Positions 16,321 to 26,604 of a DNA stretch of 64,000 bases are shown here, in pieces. Position numbers and translations under genes: made by a program. Numbering within the stretch: the stretch's first letter is position 1; each line of letters opens with the position of its first letter. The stretch is from Candidatus Accumulibacter phosphatis. Lineage in GTDB: Bacteria; Pseudomonadota; Gammaproteobacteria; Burkholderiales; Rhodocyclaceae. The notes beneath the pieces are model-generated. The model did no database searches. It was not told the origin of the DNA and worked only from the letters and a program-made list of their open reading frames with translations. The stretch covers positions 19 through 64,018 of the forward strand of contig NZ_SPMY01000040.1 of the NCBI RefSeq assembly GCF_012939955.1, written 5' to 3'.

Positions 16321-19300
16321 TCAGCGCGGCAATTCGAGATAGAAAGTAGCGCCCTGACCGGGAGCACTCTCGGCCCAGATCCGCCCGCCCATCCGTTGCG
16401 CGGCCTTGGCGACGATGGCCAGTCCGACACCGGTTCCGGCATAGTCTTCGGCGCGCTGCAAACGCTGGAAAATCTCGAAAATGCGATCGTGAAACTGCAT
16501 GTCGAAGCCGATACCGTTGTCCTTGAAGGCGAGGAGGACCGCGTGCTCGCTCTGGCGAGCACTGATCGTCAGGGTGGGTGGCTGACGGTTGGCGGCGAAT
16601 TTGAGCGCGTTGTCCACCAGATTGCGCAAAATCATGGTCAGGCCCTCCGCGTCGCCGTGCGCCGTCAGCCCGTGCAATGCCACGTCGACAACCGCGCCGC
16701 TCGCCTCGATGTCGGCGCGACGGGCCTCCAGGACGAGGGCCAACTGGCTCGACAAGTCGAGTGTCTGTCGATGCAGGCTCTGCCGCTCCATGCGCGAATA
16801 GGCCAGGAGATCCTCGATCAGACGGGTCATCTGCGCGACCCCCTGGCGCACATTGCCGAGAAACACTCGCCCTTCTTCGTCGAGCAGGCGGTCATGGTTT
16901 TCGAGCAGCAGTTGGCTGTAACCGTCGATACCGCGCAACGGGGCTTTCAGATCGTGCGACACGGAATAGGTAAAGGTCTGCAGGGCCTTGTTCGCCGAGG
17001 CCAGTTCAGCCGTACGCTGGCGTACGCGCTCTTCCAGTTCGCTGTTGAGTTGGCGGATTTTGTCCACCATGTCCTTGTGTTCCGTGACGTCACGGGACAC
17101 CAGCACTACCCGCTCGACGCGGCCATCGGCTGCTCGAATCACACCATACTGCGATTCGATGTCACGGCTACTGCCGTCCGCCAGCACGACGCGGAAGCTG
17201 CCGCGCCGACCGGCGCCGGTTTCTATGGTCTGCCGAAAGCCCTGGCGCACGCGCTCCCGGTCATCCGGATGAATGTTGGCGAAGGCGTCGCTTCCCTTCA
17301 GATCTGCCGACTCACCAAACAGCGTACGGTAGGCCGGGCTGTTGTAGAGGTGGCGTCCTTCGAGATCGAGCACGCTCACCATGTCGCCGATGTTCTCGGC
17401 AATCAGGCGGAAGAACTGCTCCTGTTCGCGCAAGCTGGCCTCGGCCTGCTTGAGCGCGGTGATGTCGCGGATCATGGCGAGCGGACTACCGTTGGGCATC
17501 GTCGTGGCGATCACGTCGGCCACGAAAGTCGAACCGTCCTGGCGCTGGAACTGCCACTCCCGGTGGTAGTCAGCTTTCGCCCTGATGGCGTCCAATGCAG
17601 GAGCGATATGGGAGTGCTCGGCGGCCACGACAAGGGCGGAGGCGTGCAGACCATTCAGTGCCTCGCGCGTGTACCCGAGCATCCGACAGAGGGCCGGATT
17701 GGCGTCGCGGTAGTAGCCTCCTGGTCGGTGATAACGATGCCGTCCGGCGCATATTCGAACAGCGTGCGGTAGCGTGCCTCGCTGATCGCCAGCAACAAAC
17801 GGTCCTGGTGTTCGCGGGTGATATCGCGAACGACGGCGATGAACGGGCCGTCATTGGGTAAACGGGCGAGCCGGGCCTCGAAGTGGTGCACGGCGTCGCC
17901 GATCGCTAAGTCGTAGTCGTAGGTAGCCAAGCCGCCCCGTTCGCGGATCTCTGCCATCTTGCGCTCGGCCATGGTGCCAATTTCAGCGGGCAAGATGTCC
18001 TGCATGCGCTTGCCGAGGAAGGCCTCGGGCGGCAGGTAGAGGTCGGCGCTTCGCCGGGCGCGGTAGTCGCTGATGGTGCCGTCCGTGTCGATCAGGAAGA
18101 ACAGGTCGGGCAGGGCCTGGAAAACGGAATCGAGCAGGAGTTCACCCTGTCGCGCCGAGGCCTCGGCAAGCTTGCGTGCGGTGATGTCCTCGGAGAAAAC
18201 GATGATGCCGCCGACCGTGCCGTCGGCGGCGTGCCAGGGGCGCACCTCCCAGCGCAGCCATTGAGCGCTGCCATCGTAGCGCTCGAAACGATCTTCGTCG
18301 GCACGCACCACCTCGCCAGCCATGGCCCTGCGATGGACGTCCTTCCACACCTCCGTTATCTCGGGAAAAATCTCGTAATGCGATCGGCCGACAATGGCGC
18401 AGTCTGCCAGTCCATAGTCCTCCAACCAGCGGCGGCTGACCGACAGATAGCGCATCTGGCGGTCGAACATGGCCAACGCGGCCGGCGCATGGTTGATGAA
18501 CATGCGTAGTTTCTCGTCACTTTCGCGAAGCGCTGCTTCGGCCAGCTTGCGATCGGTGATGTCCTCGATCACCGCGATAAAGTACTTCGGTGCTTCGTCG
18601 CTGGCGCGCAGCAGGGCGACGGTCAACCTGATCCAGACCACCGCCGCGGACTTGTGCAGGTAACGCTTCTCAAGGGTGTAGGTTTTCCTGGTTGCCGCCA
18701 GCACTTCCCCGACCAGTTGCAGATCGCTCGCCAGGTCGTCGGGATGGGTGATATCTTGAAAACTGAGTTGCAGCAGTTCCTCGCGGCTGTAGCCTACGAT
18801 GTCGCAAAGCCGCTGGTTGACCTCAAGCCAGCTGCCGTCCGGGGGCGACCTGCGCGATGCCGACGGCGGCTTGCGCGAAGGTTGCCCGGAACGATTCTTC
18901 GCTTTCGTGCAGTGCCGCGGTGCGTATCCGGACCTGACGGCGAAGCAGAAACACGAAAAAAAATTGCCAGAGCCAGCGTGCCTGCGGTCCCCATCAAGGC
19001 CCAAGCGACCCACGTCGGCAAGGTCGCCACCTGGCCGATGCCCAGCCAGCGATCGAGCGACTCGAAATAGACCGTGTCGCTCCGATCGAGCAGCGCTTCG
19101 AGGTGGCGGTCGAGTGCCCTGATGATCACGGGATTGGCTTCCAGCGGTGCGGCATAGCGGACCGAGATCGGGTTGAAGACGATGCCGGTGGACTCGACTT
19201 GGTAGGCGGCCGAATGCAGCGTGCCGAAAACGCGGCTGACGACGCCAGCGTCAGCGTCCCCGGCAGCAACCATGGCCAGGACCTGTTCATAGTTGTCGGC

Positions 19301-19858
19301 AGGAACCGGGACGATAGGCACGCCCAAGTTGGCGACCAGCTTGCTCAGCTCGTCGCTATGCGTCGCCCCAGGGATGAGCGCGACACGCTTGTCCTTCAGC
19401 GCCAGAAGCGACTGGATCTTGCTGCCTGGCGTGGCGTAGACGACGCCCCAGTTGCTGAGCAAGGTCTGCCGGCTAAATTGAAATCGCTCGGCGCGTTCAG
19501 CGGTATAGGCGATGCCGGTCAGCAGGTCGATCTCGCCGCGCTCGAGCATGCCGTAGATCGCCTGCCAGTCGTCGTGCACGAACTCCAGCCGCCAGCCCTC
19601 TTGTTCGGCAGCGTATTTCAAAACGTCGATGGCGATGCCGTTCATTTCGCCGCTCGAATCGCGGAAGGCGATCGGTGGATTGCTGCCGACGCCGACACGC
19701 AGGGTCCTTGGTTCGGCGTGCGCCGGCGCGGCGAAAACGGCCAGCAGCAGTGCCGCGACGAGCAACGCTGCCGCCTTGCTCCTGAGTCGCGCACCGAGCG
19801 GCGTCAGCGGGTGCAGCAGGCCTTGGAAGAACTCGAAGAGACGATCGTGAAAGCGCAT
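16321..19858 (-). CDS. Periplasmic-binding-domain PAS sensor histidine kinase (three frameshifts)
   Basis: Three adjacent frames join into one kinase of about 1178 residues. From the N-terminus: signal peptide ([18 protein letters not shown]), a family-3 periplasmic solute-binding domain ([14 protein letters not shown] ... [17 protein letters not shown]), one transmembrane helix ([16 protein letters not shown]), several PAS/PAC domains, a HisKA domain with [12 protein letters not shown] and a HATPase with [16 protein letters not shown] and GTGVGLAIV. Breaks lie at 18956-18963 (A8, one base extra), 18841-18845 (G5, one extra) and 17717-17718 (CC, one base short). Correcting them restores [27 protein letters not shown] and [16 protein letters not shown]. 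The start is uncertain: ATG 19858 works but lies in a stretch derived from a second kinase. The binding domain suggests sensing of an amino-acid-like ligand, and an amino acid ABC transporter is divergent to it. Confidence 0.8.
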
Positions 19859-20290
19859 GTCAAAGCCGATCCCGTTGTCCACCAGATTACGCAGCACCAT
19901 GCTCAGTCGTCGCGTCGGCGTAAGCCTCAGTCCGCTCAAGTTCCTCTCGACGATCACCCCTCGCGCCTGCAGCTTACGCCTTTACAGTCGGGAATAGGCG
20001 GGCAGGTCTTCAATCAGAGGGGCACTATGCGCGGCAGCGTTGCGCAACTTGGCGAGGAGCAGGCAGCCCTCTTCACCCAAGTCGGCGTAGTGACTGTCCA
20101 GTGGCGGCGGCTGTCGCCGTCGATGCCGTGCCGCGGCGACTCGAGAGCGTGCGCGACGGGATAGGTGGAGGTCTGCAATTCCTCGTTGGCAGTTCCCGGT
20201 TCGGCTATGCGCCTCTGCGCGAGCTCTGCCGGCGCCGGAGCGCTGCGTTTGGCAACAGTCGTCGCGATTTCTCGGCACGCATCCTGCGGC
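19812..20290 (-). pseudogene. Histidine kinase remnant (HisKA plus deleted HATPase)
   Basis: Upstream of the kinase, scattered frames encode pieces closely like that kinase's own transmitter: TANEELQTSTYPVAHALESP and GIDG (HisKA), then DSHYADLGEEGCLLLAKLRNA and LIEDLPAYSRL. After a stop come MVLRNLVDN joined directly to [19 protein letters not shown]. In the intact kinase about 30 residues separate NLVDN from GIGFD, so the HATPase has an internal deletion. Several frame changes, a stop and the deletion make this a true pseudogene, probably from a tandem duplication. Its 3' end now supplies the region in which the intact kinase starts. Confidence 0.7.
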
Positions 20291-20433
20291 TGGCAAGCGC
20301 TTCGCATTTCTTCGTTTGTCGCAATCTTCATTGCTGCAGCTCTGCAGCGTTGTAATATGCGCAACGAAAACCGTTGCTCAAGACGGGCTTTCTTGCCACC
20401 ATTTGCTGGTCTCAACTCTGGAGGAGTAAAAGA

Positions 20434-21226
20434 ATGAAAAAAAGCCCTGCTGCTGTCAGCGCTCCTGGCGCTCTCGTCTGTTGGTGTTTCGGCCAAGGAG
20501 TGGAAGGAAATTCGCATGGCCTCCGAAGGCGCCTACCCGCCGTTCAATGAAGTGTCTGCCGATGGCGCCTTGAAGGGTTTCGACATTGACATCGGCAACG
20601 CCGTGTGCGCGGAGATGAAGGCCAAATGCACCTGGGTGAAGCAGGAATGGGACGGCATGATCCCCGCCCTGATGGCGCGCAAGTTCGACGCCATTGTTGC
20701 CTCGATGTCGATCACTGCGGAAAGAAAAGCCAAGGTCGACTTCACCCACAAGTACTACGCCTCGCCGGTTGTCCTGATTGCCAAGGATGGCTCACCGCTG
20801 CGACCGGAGCTGGCCTCCCTGAAGGGCAAGAAGATTGCTGTTCAGCGCGGCACTGTTTCCGACAACTTCGCCACCAAATACTGGGATGGCAAGGGTGTGG
20901 AAGTGGTTCGCTACGGCAAGCAGGATGAAGCCTACCTGGACCTCAAATCGGGCCGCGTCGATGCCAGCTTTGTCGACTACTGGGAAGCCTATGGTGGTTT
21001 CCTGACCCAGCCTGAGGGTTCTGGCTACGCGGTTGCTGGTGATCAGTATTTCGGCAAGAACGCCGAAGAGCGCGCGGTCATCGGTGAAGGGATCGGCATC
21101 GCGATCCGCAAGAAGGACAAGGAACTCAAGGAGCAGCTCAACAAGGCACTGGATGCGGTACGTGCCAATGGCAGCTATGACGAGATCCGCAAGAAGTACT
21201 TCCCGATGGATATCTACGGCCAGTGA
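20434..21226 (+). CDS. Amino acid ABC transporter, periplasmic binding protein (one frameshift)
   Basis: A family-3 solute-binding protein of the Lys/Arg/Orn/His type that delivers amino acid to the permease encoded next. The ATG at 20434 follows GGAGGAG, but an A7 run (20437-20443) throws the reading off. With one A removed the N-terminus reads MKKALLLSALLALSSVGVSA, a good signal peptide, and joins the long frame at EIRMASEGAYPPFNEV to give 263 residues. Binding-protein motifs are GFDIDIGNAVC, WDGMIPALMARKFDAIVASMS and GRVDASFVDYWEAYGG. Specificity for Arg, Lys, Orn or His cannot be fixed by eye. Two permeases and an ATPase follow in the same direction. Confidence 0.88.
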
Positions 21227-21237
21227 TGTCTCGCTGT

Positions 21238-21269
21238 GAAGCGCCGGCCGCCAACGCGGCGGGCGCTTC
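21238..21269 (+). promoter_or_regulatory. Intercistronic hairpin after the binding-protein gene
   Basis: GAAGCGCCGGCCGC and GCGGCGGGCGCTTC form a 14-bp stem with one mismatch and a 4-base loop, 11 bp after the binding-protein stop and before the permease start. There is no T tract, so it is unlikely to be a full terminator. Such hairpins often stabilise the binding-protein mRNA or cause partial attenuation, which would explain high binding-protein and low permease expression. Function is inferred from position. Confidence 0.5.
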
Positions 21270-21320
21270 CTGTTGCTGCCCCGGCCCTCGCAGCCGCGCA
21301 ACCTGAGGAAGCTGCCGCCC

Positions 21321-22013
21321 ATGGATGCCCTGATCGAATACTCACCGAGCTTGCTGGCCGGCGCCTGGGTCACTCTCCAGGTGGCTGTCCTGTCGCTGTT
21401 GCTGGCGGTCAGCACAGGCTTGTTTGGCGCCGCCTGCAAGCTGTCGAAGATCGCGCCACTGCGCTGGTGGACGGCGTTGTATACCACGATCCTCCGCGGC
21501 GTCCCCGATCTGGTGATGATGCTCCTGGTTTTTTACGGCGGTCAGGTATTGCTCAATCAGATCAGTGACTATTTGGAATGGGACATGATCGAGCTGAATG
21601 CTTTTGCCGCCGGCGTGTTGACCATCGGGTTGATTTTTGGGGCCTATTTCACCGAGACTTTTCGCGGCGCCTTTCAAGCCGTCCCGGTGGGCCAGATGGA
21701 AGCCGGCCGGGCCTACGGGATGAGCGGCTGGCAGGTTTTCCGGCGCATCCTCTTTCCGCAAATGTTGCGTTACGCGCTGCCGGGCATGGGTAATAACTGG
21801 CTGGTCCTGCTCAAGAGCACCGCCATCGTCTCCATGATCGGCCTGTCCGACATGACCTGGCTGGCCGATCAGGCCGGCCGCACGACGCACCAGCCTTTCG
21901 CCTTCTATCTTGCCGTCTGCGTGCTGTACCTGACGATGACCAGCGTCTCGAACGCGGTGCTGCAACGGCTGGAGCGTCGCTACAACGTCGGCGTCCGGGA
22001 AGCCAACGTTTAG
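21321..22013 (+). CDS. Amino acid ABC transporter permease (HisQ-like)
   Basis: A 230-residue inner-membrane permease of the polar amino acid class with about five transmembrane segments. The first, LLAGAWVTLQVAVLSLLLAV, has the usual pattern for this class, and the EAA loop reads EAGRAYGMSGWQVFRRILFPQMLRYALPG. ATG 21321 starts MDALIEYSPSLLAG as in HisQ/ArtQ; the longer ORF adds an unlikely Arg/Pro tail. It follows the binding protein and precedes a second permease, the HisJQMP order. Confidence 0.88.
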   Translation: MDALIEYSPSLLAGAWVTLQVAVLSLLLAVSTGLFGAACKLSKIAPLRWWTALYTTILRGVPDLVMMLLVFYGGQVLLNQISDYLEWDMIELNAFAAGVLTIGLIFGAYFTETFRGAFQAVPVGQMEAGRAYGMSGWQVFRRILFPQMLRYALPGMGNNWLVLLKSTAIVSMIGLSDMTWLADQAGRTTHQPFAFYLAVCVLYLTMTSVSNAVLQRLERRYNVGVREANV

Positions 22014-22135
22014 CGGTCATGACATGTCGAGACACCCCTGATCATGAAAATCATGACCGCACCCCCTCTTCCCCCCGGCCCTTCTCCCGCAGGGGGAGAA
22101 GGGAGGTTCGTGAGTCGCATGCGCGACTTTCACAT
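22014..22135. repeat. Dispersed hairpin repeat between the two permease genes
   Basis: The 135-bp gap between the permeases is filled by one copy of the dispersed element. It has an outer inverted pair (GCGGTCATGA with TCATGACCGC, around 22012-22059), then the core hairpin CCCTTCTCCCGC...GGGAGAAGGG and the trailing GTGAGTCGC. It breaks up what is usually a tightly packed operon and would form a strong RNA structure in the transcript. Confidence 0.65.
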
Positions 22136-22148
22136 CAAGGAGCGACGC

Positions 22149-22883
22149 ATGGAATGGTTTGATCTGACCGTCGTTACCGGCAGCTTGCCCGAATTCTGGC
22201 GCGGGCTGTGGATGACTCTGCATCTGACGGCCATCGCCCTCGTCGTCGGTTTCGGCTTTGCCGTGCCGCTGTCGATCGCTCGCCTGTCGAAGAACCCCTG
22301 GGTGAGTGCTCCGGTGCGCGCCTACACCTACTTCTTCCGCGGCACGCCGATGCTCGTCCAGTTGCTGCTGATCTACTACGGCGTTGGGCAGAGCGAATGG
22401 ATGCAAGGAATGTGGGAGGCCGGCAACCCGTTCTGGCTGCTGTTTCGCGACGCCTATTTCTGCGCCCTGTTGGCTTTCACCCTGAATACCTGCGCTTACC
22501 AGCTCGAAATGTTTGCCGGCGCGATCCGCAACACGCCGCACGGCGAAGTCGAGGCGGCCACGGCAATGGGCATGACGCGCAGCACGGCACTGCGCCGAAT
22601 CATTCTGCCATCGGCCTTGCGTCGGGCGCTTCCGCCGCTTAGCAACGAAGTGATTCTGATGTTGCAAGGCTCCGCGATAGCCAGCGCGGTGACGCTGGTC
22701 GACTTGACCGGTGCGGCACGCAACGTCTATTCACGCCATTACGCACCTTTTGAAGCCTTCATTTTTGCCGGACTGCTCTACCTTGCCGTGACCTTCGTCC
22801 TGGTTGGGCTGTTCCGAGTCGCTGAAAACCGGTGGCTGGCCCATCTGCAGCCGCGCCGCAGCGCCAGTGCTCAAAAAGACTGA
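22149..22883 (+). CDS. Amino acid ABC transporter permease (HisM-like)
   Basis: A 244-residue inner-membrane permease, partner of the HisQ-like subunit. The first helix region has FWRGLWMTLHLTAIALVVGF, followed by YTYFFRGTPMLVQLLLIYYG (a signature of HisM/ArtM-type subunits) and the EAA loop EAATAMGMTRSTALRRIILPSALRRALP. ATG 22149 is preceded by AAGGAG and starts MEWFD; the longer frame reads through the dispersed repeat. The ATPase gene starts 14 bp after its stop. Confidence 0.9.
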   Translation: MEWFDLTVVTGSLPEFWRGLWMTLHLTAIALVVGFGFAVPLSIARLSKNPWVSAPVRAYTYFFRGTPMLVQLLLIYYGVGQSEWMQGMWEAGNPFWLLFRDAYFCALLAFTLNTCAYQLEMFAGAIRNTPHGEVEAATAMGMTRSTALRRIILPSALRRALPPLSNEVILMLQGSAIASAVTLVDLTGAARNVYSRHYAPFEAFIFAGLLYLAVTFVLVGLFRVAENRWLAHLQPRRSASAQKD

Positions 22884-22897
22884 TCGGAAAGACTGTC

Positions 22898-23680
22898 ATG
22901 ACCCACAAGGCGAGCAAAGAACTCCTCCGTGTCGAGAACCTGCACAAGCAGTACGGCGACAACGAAGTCCTCAAAGGCGTGTCGCTCACCGCCAATGCCG
23001 GTGACGTGATCAGCATCATCGGTTCGTCGGGTTCCGGCAAGAGCACCTGGCTACGCTGCATCAATTTCCTTGAGCAGCCGACTTCCGGACGGATCATTGT
23101 CGCCGGTGAGGAGGTAAAGTTGCTTCCTGGCAAGAAAGATGAACTCAAGGTTGCCGACCCTAAGCAACTGCAGAGAATCCGCACCCGTCTGTCGATGGTC
23201 TTCCAGCACTTCAATCTATGGGCTCACATGACGGTGCTGGAAAACATCATCGAAGCCCCGATCCATGTGCTTGGCCTGCCAAAAAGAGAGGCCATGGAAC
23301 GTGCCGAACGTTACCTCGAACGCGTCGGCGTCTGGAAATTTCGCGACACTTATCCGGCGCACATGTCCGGCGGCCAGCAACAGCGGGTGGCGATTGCGCG
23401 TGCCCTGGCGATGGAACCCGAGGCGCTATTGTTTGACGAACCCACCTCTGCACTTGATCCGGAACTGGTTGGTGACGTCCTCAAGGTGATGCGCTCGATT
23501 GCCGAAGAAGGACGCACGATGCTGGTCGTCACCCACGAAATGGGCTTCGCGCGCGAAGTCGCGAACCACGTGATCTTTGTCCATCAGGGGCGGGTTGAGG
23601 AAGAAGGCAACCCCGGGGAAGTGTTGAGCAAGCCAAACAGCGAACGTCTGCAGCAATTCCTGTCGGGCAACCTCAAGTAA
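22898..23680 (+). CDS. Amino acid ABC transporter ATP-binding protein (HisP-like)
   Basis: A 260-residue ATPase that powers the transporter. Walker A is GSSGSGKST, the Q-loop is in SMVFQHFNLWAHMTVLENI, the signature is MSGGQQQR, Walker B is ALLFDEPTSALDPE and the switch His is in VVTHEMGFA. The insert LLPGKKDELKVADPKQLQRIR is typical of HisP-type rather than GlnQ-type ATPases and favours Lys/Arg/Orn/His transport. ATG 22898 starts MTHKASKELL; the longer frame overlaps the permease. It ends the operon. Confidence 0.93.
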   Translation: MTHKASKELLRVENLHKQYGDNEVLKGVSLTANAGDVISIIGSSGSGKSTWLRCINFLEQPTSGRIIVAGEEVKLLPGKKDELKVADPKQLQRIRTRLSMVFQHFNLWAHMTVLENIIEAPIHVLGLPKREAMERAERYLERVGVWKFRDTYPAHMSGGQQQRVAIARALAMEPEALLFDEPTSALDPELVGDVLKVMRSIAEEGRTMLVVTHEMGFAREVANHVIFVHQGRVEEEGNPGEVLSKPNSERLQQFLSGNLK

Positions 23681-23956
23681 GGCGATGTCTCTCAAAGGCC
23701 TGCGCTCACCTTGCCCTGCTGCTGTAAAGCCTCCTGAAAGCCTCGTCGAGAACGCCGAGCACTTACTGCACCAGTCGCCTGTCCTGGGGTGCTTCAAGCT
23801 TAGGTTTCGGGGCTTGTACAGACCCGTCCGAGCGGCCAGCAATGGCCCTCTTGCGGCTTCTTGCGAAGCGCGGCATTATGCTGCCGGCGCGACGCTTCTG
23901 CTATCCGTTGACGCCTCGAAGCATCGCCGATAGCGTGGTTTCTTGGGGCTACTGGA

Positions 23957-24523
23957 ATGATCGACAACTCAAAACGCCTCCTTTCCCTACTCGTCTCTGC
24001 TCTGCTCGTCGCGGGATTGGGCGCGTGTTCGACGGTGACGAAGTACCTCCCGGATATGGGCGCGGGTGCTCCCGAGAGAAGCGGCTCGGGGGCCAGGGAA
24101 GAGGGCGGCGTCTATTACACCGGTGCGTCCAATCTGCCACTGCACAAGAGCATCGGCGGTGCCATCATTACGCAGCTGCCACCGTACACGAAGCTCTACC
24201 GCGACCAACTCGATAGAGGCTTTGCGCACGTGCGTGTCGAGGCGACAGGCGAAACTGGTTGGGTAGAAAACGCGAAGCTTCTCTGGCGTCTGCCGACGCA
24301 AAACTCGCCGCAAGCGGCCCACGAAGCGGCGAGCAAGCCGGCGGTGCAGCCAAGTTCGCCGCCAGCGCTCGAAGCAGCCGCGCCGCCGTCGCCGGAAGCG
24401 GTCGATCCGCCAGCGTCGCCATCACCGCAAGCAGTCGAAGCGCCGCCGTCACCAGCGGCCGTGGCGCCATCGAGCACACCTTCGACGGGTACTCTCGCGC
24501 CGTCGATTTTCAATCCCTACTAA
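23957..24523 (+). CDS. SH3-like lipoprotein with Pro-rich tail
   Basis: A 188-residue predicted lipoprotein with signal peptide and lipobox GLGAC at residues 21-25. It has one bacterial SH3-like domain (about 50-112, GVYYTGASNLPLHKSIGGAI ... GWVENAKLLWRL) and then a 75-residue disordered tail of Pro/Ala/Ser with loose repeats of PPSPEAV, SPQAVEAPPSP. SH3-like domains of this type often bind cell-wall or protein ligands, which fits an envelope protein. ATG 23957 is the only good signal-peptide start. The 276 bp before it hold no gene I can see. The DUF389 gene follows after 19 bp and may be cotranscribed. Confidence 0.7.
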   Translation: MIDNSKRLLSLLVSALLVAGLGACSTVTKYLPDMGAGAPERSGSGAREEGGVYYTGASNLPLHKSIGGAIITQLPPYTKLYRDQLDRGFAHVRVEATGETGWVENAKLLWRLPTQNSPQAAHEAASKPAVQPSSPPALEAAAPPSPEAVDPPASPSPQAVEAPPSPAAVAPSSTPSTGTLAPSIFNPY

Positions 24524-24542
24524 GTTACCGACACCCTTCGTC

Positions 24543-26303
24543 ATGAATAGCCATGGCGCTGCAGGAGATCCCGTCAGTCCCGATTTGAGTGCGGAGCGGA
24601 GCAATCTCGATTTGCCGCTGATTGCCTTGTGGTCCGTATCGCCGGAACGCAAGACGCAGGTGATCGACGATACGACGAGCGGCTCCATACCGCGGCCGCT
24701 TTACTATGTGCTGCTGCTGGCGTCGGGGGGCATCGCGGCCTTCGGCCTGTTGGCCAACAGCGCGGCCGTGGTCATCGGCGCCATGCTCGTCTCGCCACTG
24801 ATGGCGCCGATTTTCGGCATCGCCCTGGCGCTGTCCCGCGGTGATTTGCATTTGTTGCGAAATGCGCTGGTCGCCGAGTTCGGCGGTGTACTGCTGATCG
24901 TCGCCTTTGCCTTGCTCCTGGGTCTGTTGCCGTTTGCCCTGGAAGTGACGCCGGAAATGCTGGCGCGCACCAGGCCATCACTGCTCGATGTCTTCGTGGC
25001 GGCCCTGGCGGGTCTCGCCGGTGGCCTGGCGATGGTCGATGAGCGCACCAGTCCGGCGCTGCCAGGAGTGGCGATTGCCACCTCGCTGACGCCGCCGCTC
25101 GCCACCTCCGGTCTGTCTTTGGCCTTCGGAGCTTTCGATGGCGCCTGGGGAGCCTTCCTGCTGTTCTTTGCCAACTTCCTGACGATACTGGCTGTTTCGG
25201 CGGCCATTTTCATTCTGGCTGGATTCGTCACCCGCGCCGAGATTGGCACGCGAACCGACTTCCTGAAGCGCTTTTCCGCTGCCGGCATCGGCCTGCTCGC
25301 CGTTGCCACCATCCTCACCCGTCAACTCATTGTCACTATCGACGACTGGCGCCTCAACCAGGCCATCGTCACCACCATCGAGCACGCCATTGCGGATAAT
25401 CCTGGCGCCCGGCTGGCGAGAGTCATCTATGATCAGGACGCGAACGGCTCGGTCAATGTGCTGGCGACGGTCAATACGCCGCGATCATTCACCCCGCAGA
25501 AGGTCGACGCCATACAGCATGCCATTGCCGATAGCGTCAATCGGCCGATCAGCCTGTTCGTCAGGTGTGCCATCACTCATGACGTGGCGGCAGCGGGTTC
25601 GGCGAATCTCCTGCCGACGGTCAACCTCAATGGCGACTTCATTGCCGCCAGCGTGACGCCCAATGTCCGGCTGACGGAAGCTGCCGAGCAGACGCTCCGG
25701 GAATTGGTGAGCCGCCGGCAAAACTTCGACTTGCTGGATGTGCAACTTGTCCATTTGCCGACCGGTCCGGTGATCGTTGCGACCGTTTCCGGTGCGCGTC
25801 CGCCGGTTCCCTCGCAGGTCAAGCTTGCCCAGGAACGAATTCGCCAGCGGGCCGGCGATGAGACCGCCACTTTGCTGGTGCGTGCTACAACCACCAGCGA
25901 TGTCACCGCCAAGGGGCGTGTGCTGCTCGGTGACGCACAGTTCTCGCCGATGACTGCAGCCGACCGGGCGCTCCAGGAAAAAGTTGAAACCCGTGGGAAG
26001 ACTGTGCTGGAGCATGTCCAGAATACTTTTGTCGACAGTATTGATGCGGCGAAGCATGGCGACAAATGGGAGGTGCGAGCGGAAGTGGTCAGCGCCAGGG
26101 TCCTCCAGCCGGCCGAGGTGGGCAGGGTGGCGAAGGAGCTTACCGCGCTTGCCGGTGCTACCGTCACGCTTTCCGTGCTTACGTCGAACGGGCTGATTGT
26201 CGAAGCCAAGGGTTTCACCACGGTACAACGCTCGGTCGAGGAGGCGCTCGCCCGCGAGCTTGCCGCCCGGGATCTGAGCGAACGAGTCGATCAGTCGAAG
26301 TAG
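24543..26303 (+). CDS. DUF389 family membrane protein
   Basis: A 586-residue protein. The N-terminal half (about 50-275) carries the DUF389 membrane domain of about six helices with the signature NSAAVVIGAMLVSPLMAPI and GVAIATSLTPPLATSGLSLAFG. The C-terminal half (about 280-586) is soluble, with three or four similar units that each pair a VxxxVxxP-type strand with helix segments (for example VNVLATVNTPRSFTPQKV, VIVATVSGARPPVPSQV and AEVVSARVLQPAEVGRV). The three V-x3-P patterns resemble a repeated small alpha/beta domain. The transport role of the family is not known to me. ATG 24543 fits. Confidence 0.8.
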   Translation: MNSHGAAGDPVSPDLSAERSNLDLPLIALWSVSPERKTQVIDDTTSGSIPRPLYYVLLLASGGIAAFGLLANSAAVVIGAMLVSPLMAPIFGIALALSRGDLHLLRNALVAEFGGVLLIVAFALLLGLLPFALEVTPEMLARTRPSLLDVFVAALAGLAGGLAMVDERTSPALPGVAIATSLTPPLATSGLSLAFGAFDGAWGAFLLFFANFLTILAVSAAIFILAGFVTRAEIGTRTDFLKRFSAAGIGLLAVATILTRQLIVTIDDWRLNQAIVTTIEHAIADNPGARLARVIYDQDANGSVNVLATVNTPRSFTPQKVDAIQHAIADSVNRPISLFVRCAITHDVAAAGSANLLPTVNLNGDFIAASVTPNVRLTEAAEQTLRELVSRRQNFDLLDVQLVHLPTGPVIVATVSGARPPVPSQVKLAQERIRQRAGDETATLLVRATTTSDVTAKGRVLLGDAQFSPMTAADRALQEKVETRGKTVLEHVQNTFVDSIDAAKHGDKWEVRAEVVSARVLQPAEVGRVAKELTALAGATVTLSVLTSNGLIVEAKGFTTVQRSVEEALARELAARDLSERVDQSK

Positions 26304-26430
26304 CCCCGCAAGCTAGCCAGACCTCTCTGCTTGACGCTTGGGGAACCAAGTGTGGATCTGACACCCTCATAGCAGTCTAGTGTGGCGTTGCGTTCTTGAT
26401 GAGACTTTTGACAAGCATCTCCCACCCACC

Positions 26431-26500
26431 GTCATTGCGAGGAGGCGCCGCCGACGTGGCAATGACGTGGGGGCGGGTGTGGCGCCGCATTCACCATTTC
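26431..26500. repeat. REP-like palindrome, single copy
   Basis: GTCATTGCGAGGAGGCGCC with its reverse half ending GGCAATGAC at 26466 is the same element as the inverted pair at 6538-6686. The homology extends to about 26500 (GTGGGGGCGGGTGTGGCGCC). It occupies most of the 300-bp gap between the DUF389 gene and msrB; no other feature is visible in that gap. Confidence 0.7.
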
Positions 26501-26604
26501 CGACGCAGCCTTCAGCAAGCATGCCAGTGGCGCGAAACCCACGCGCTAGCCGGAATTTATAGGTTCCATACTGCGTGCAACACTACACTTGCGAGGAGAA
26601 TCGA

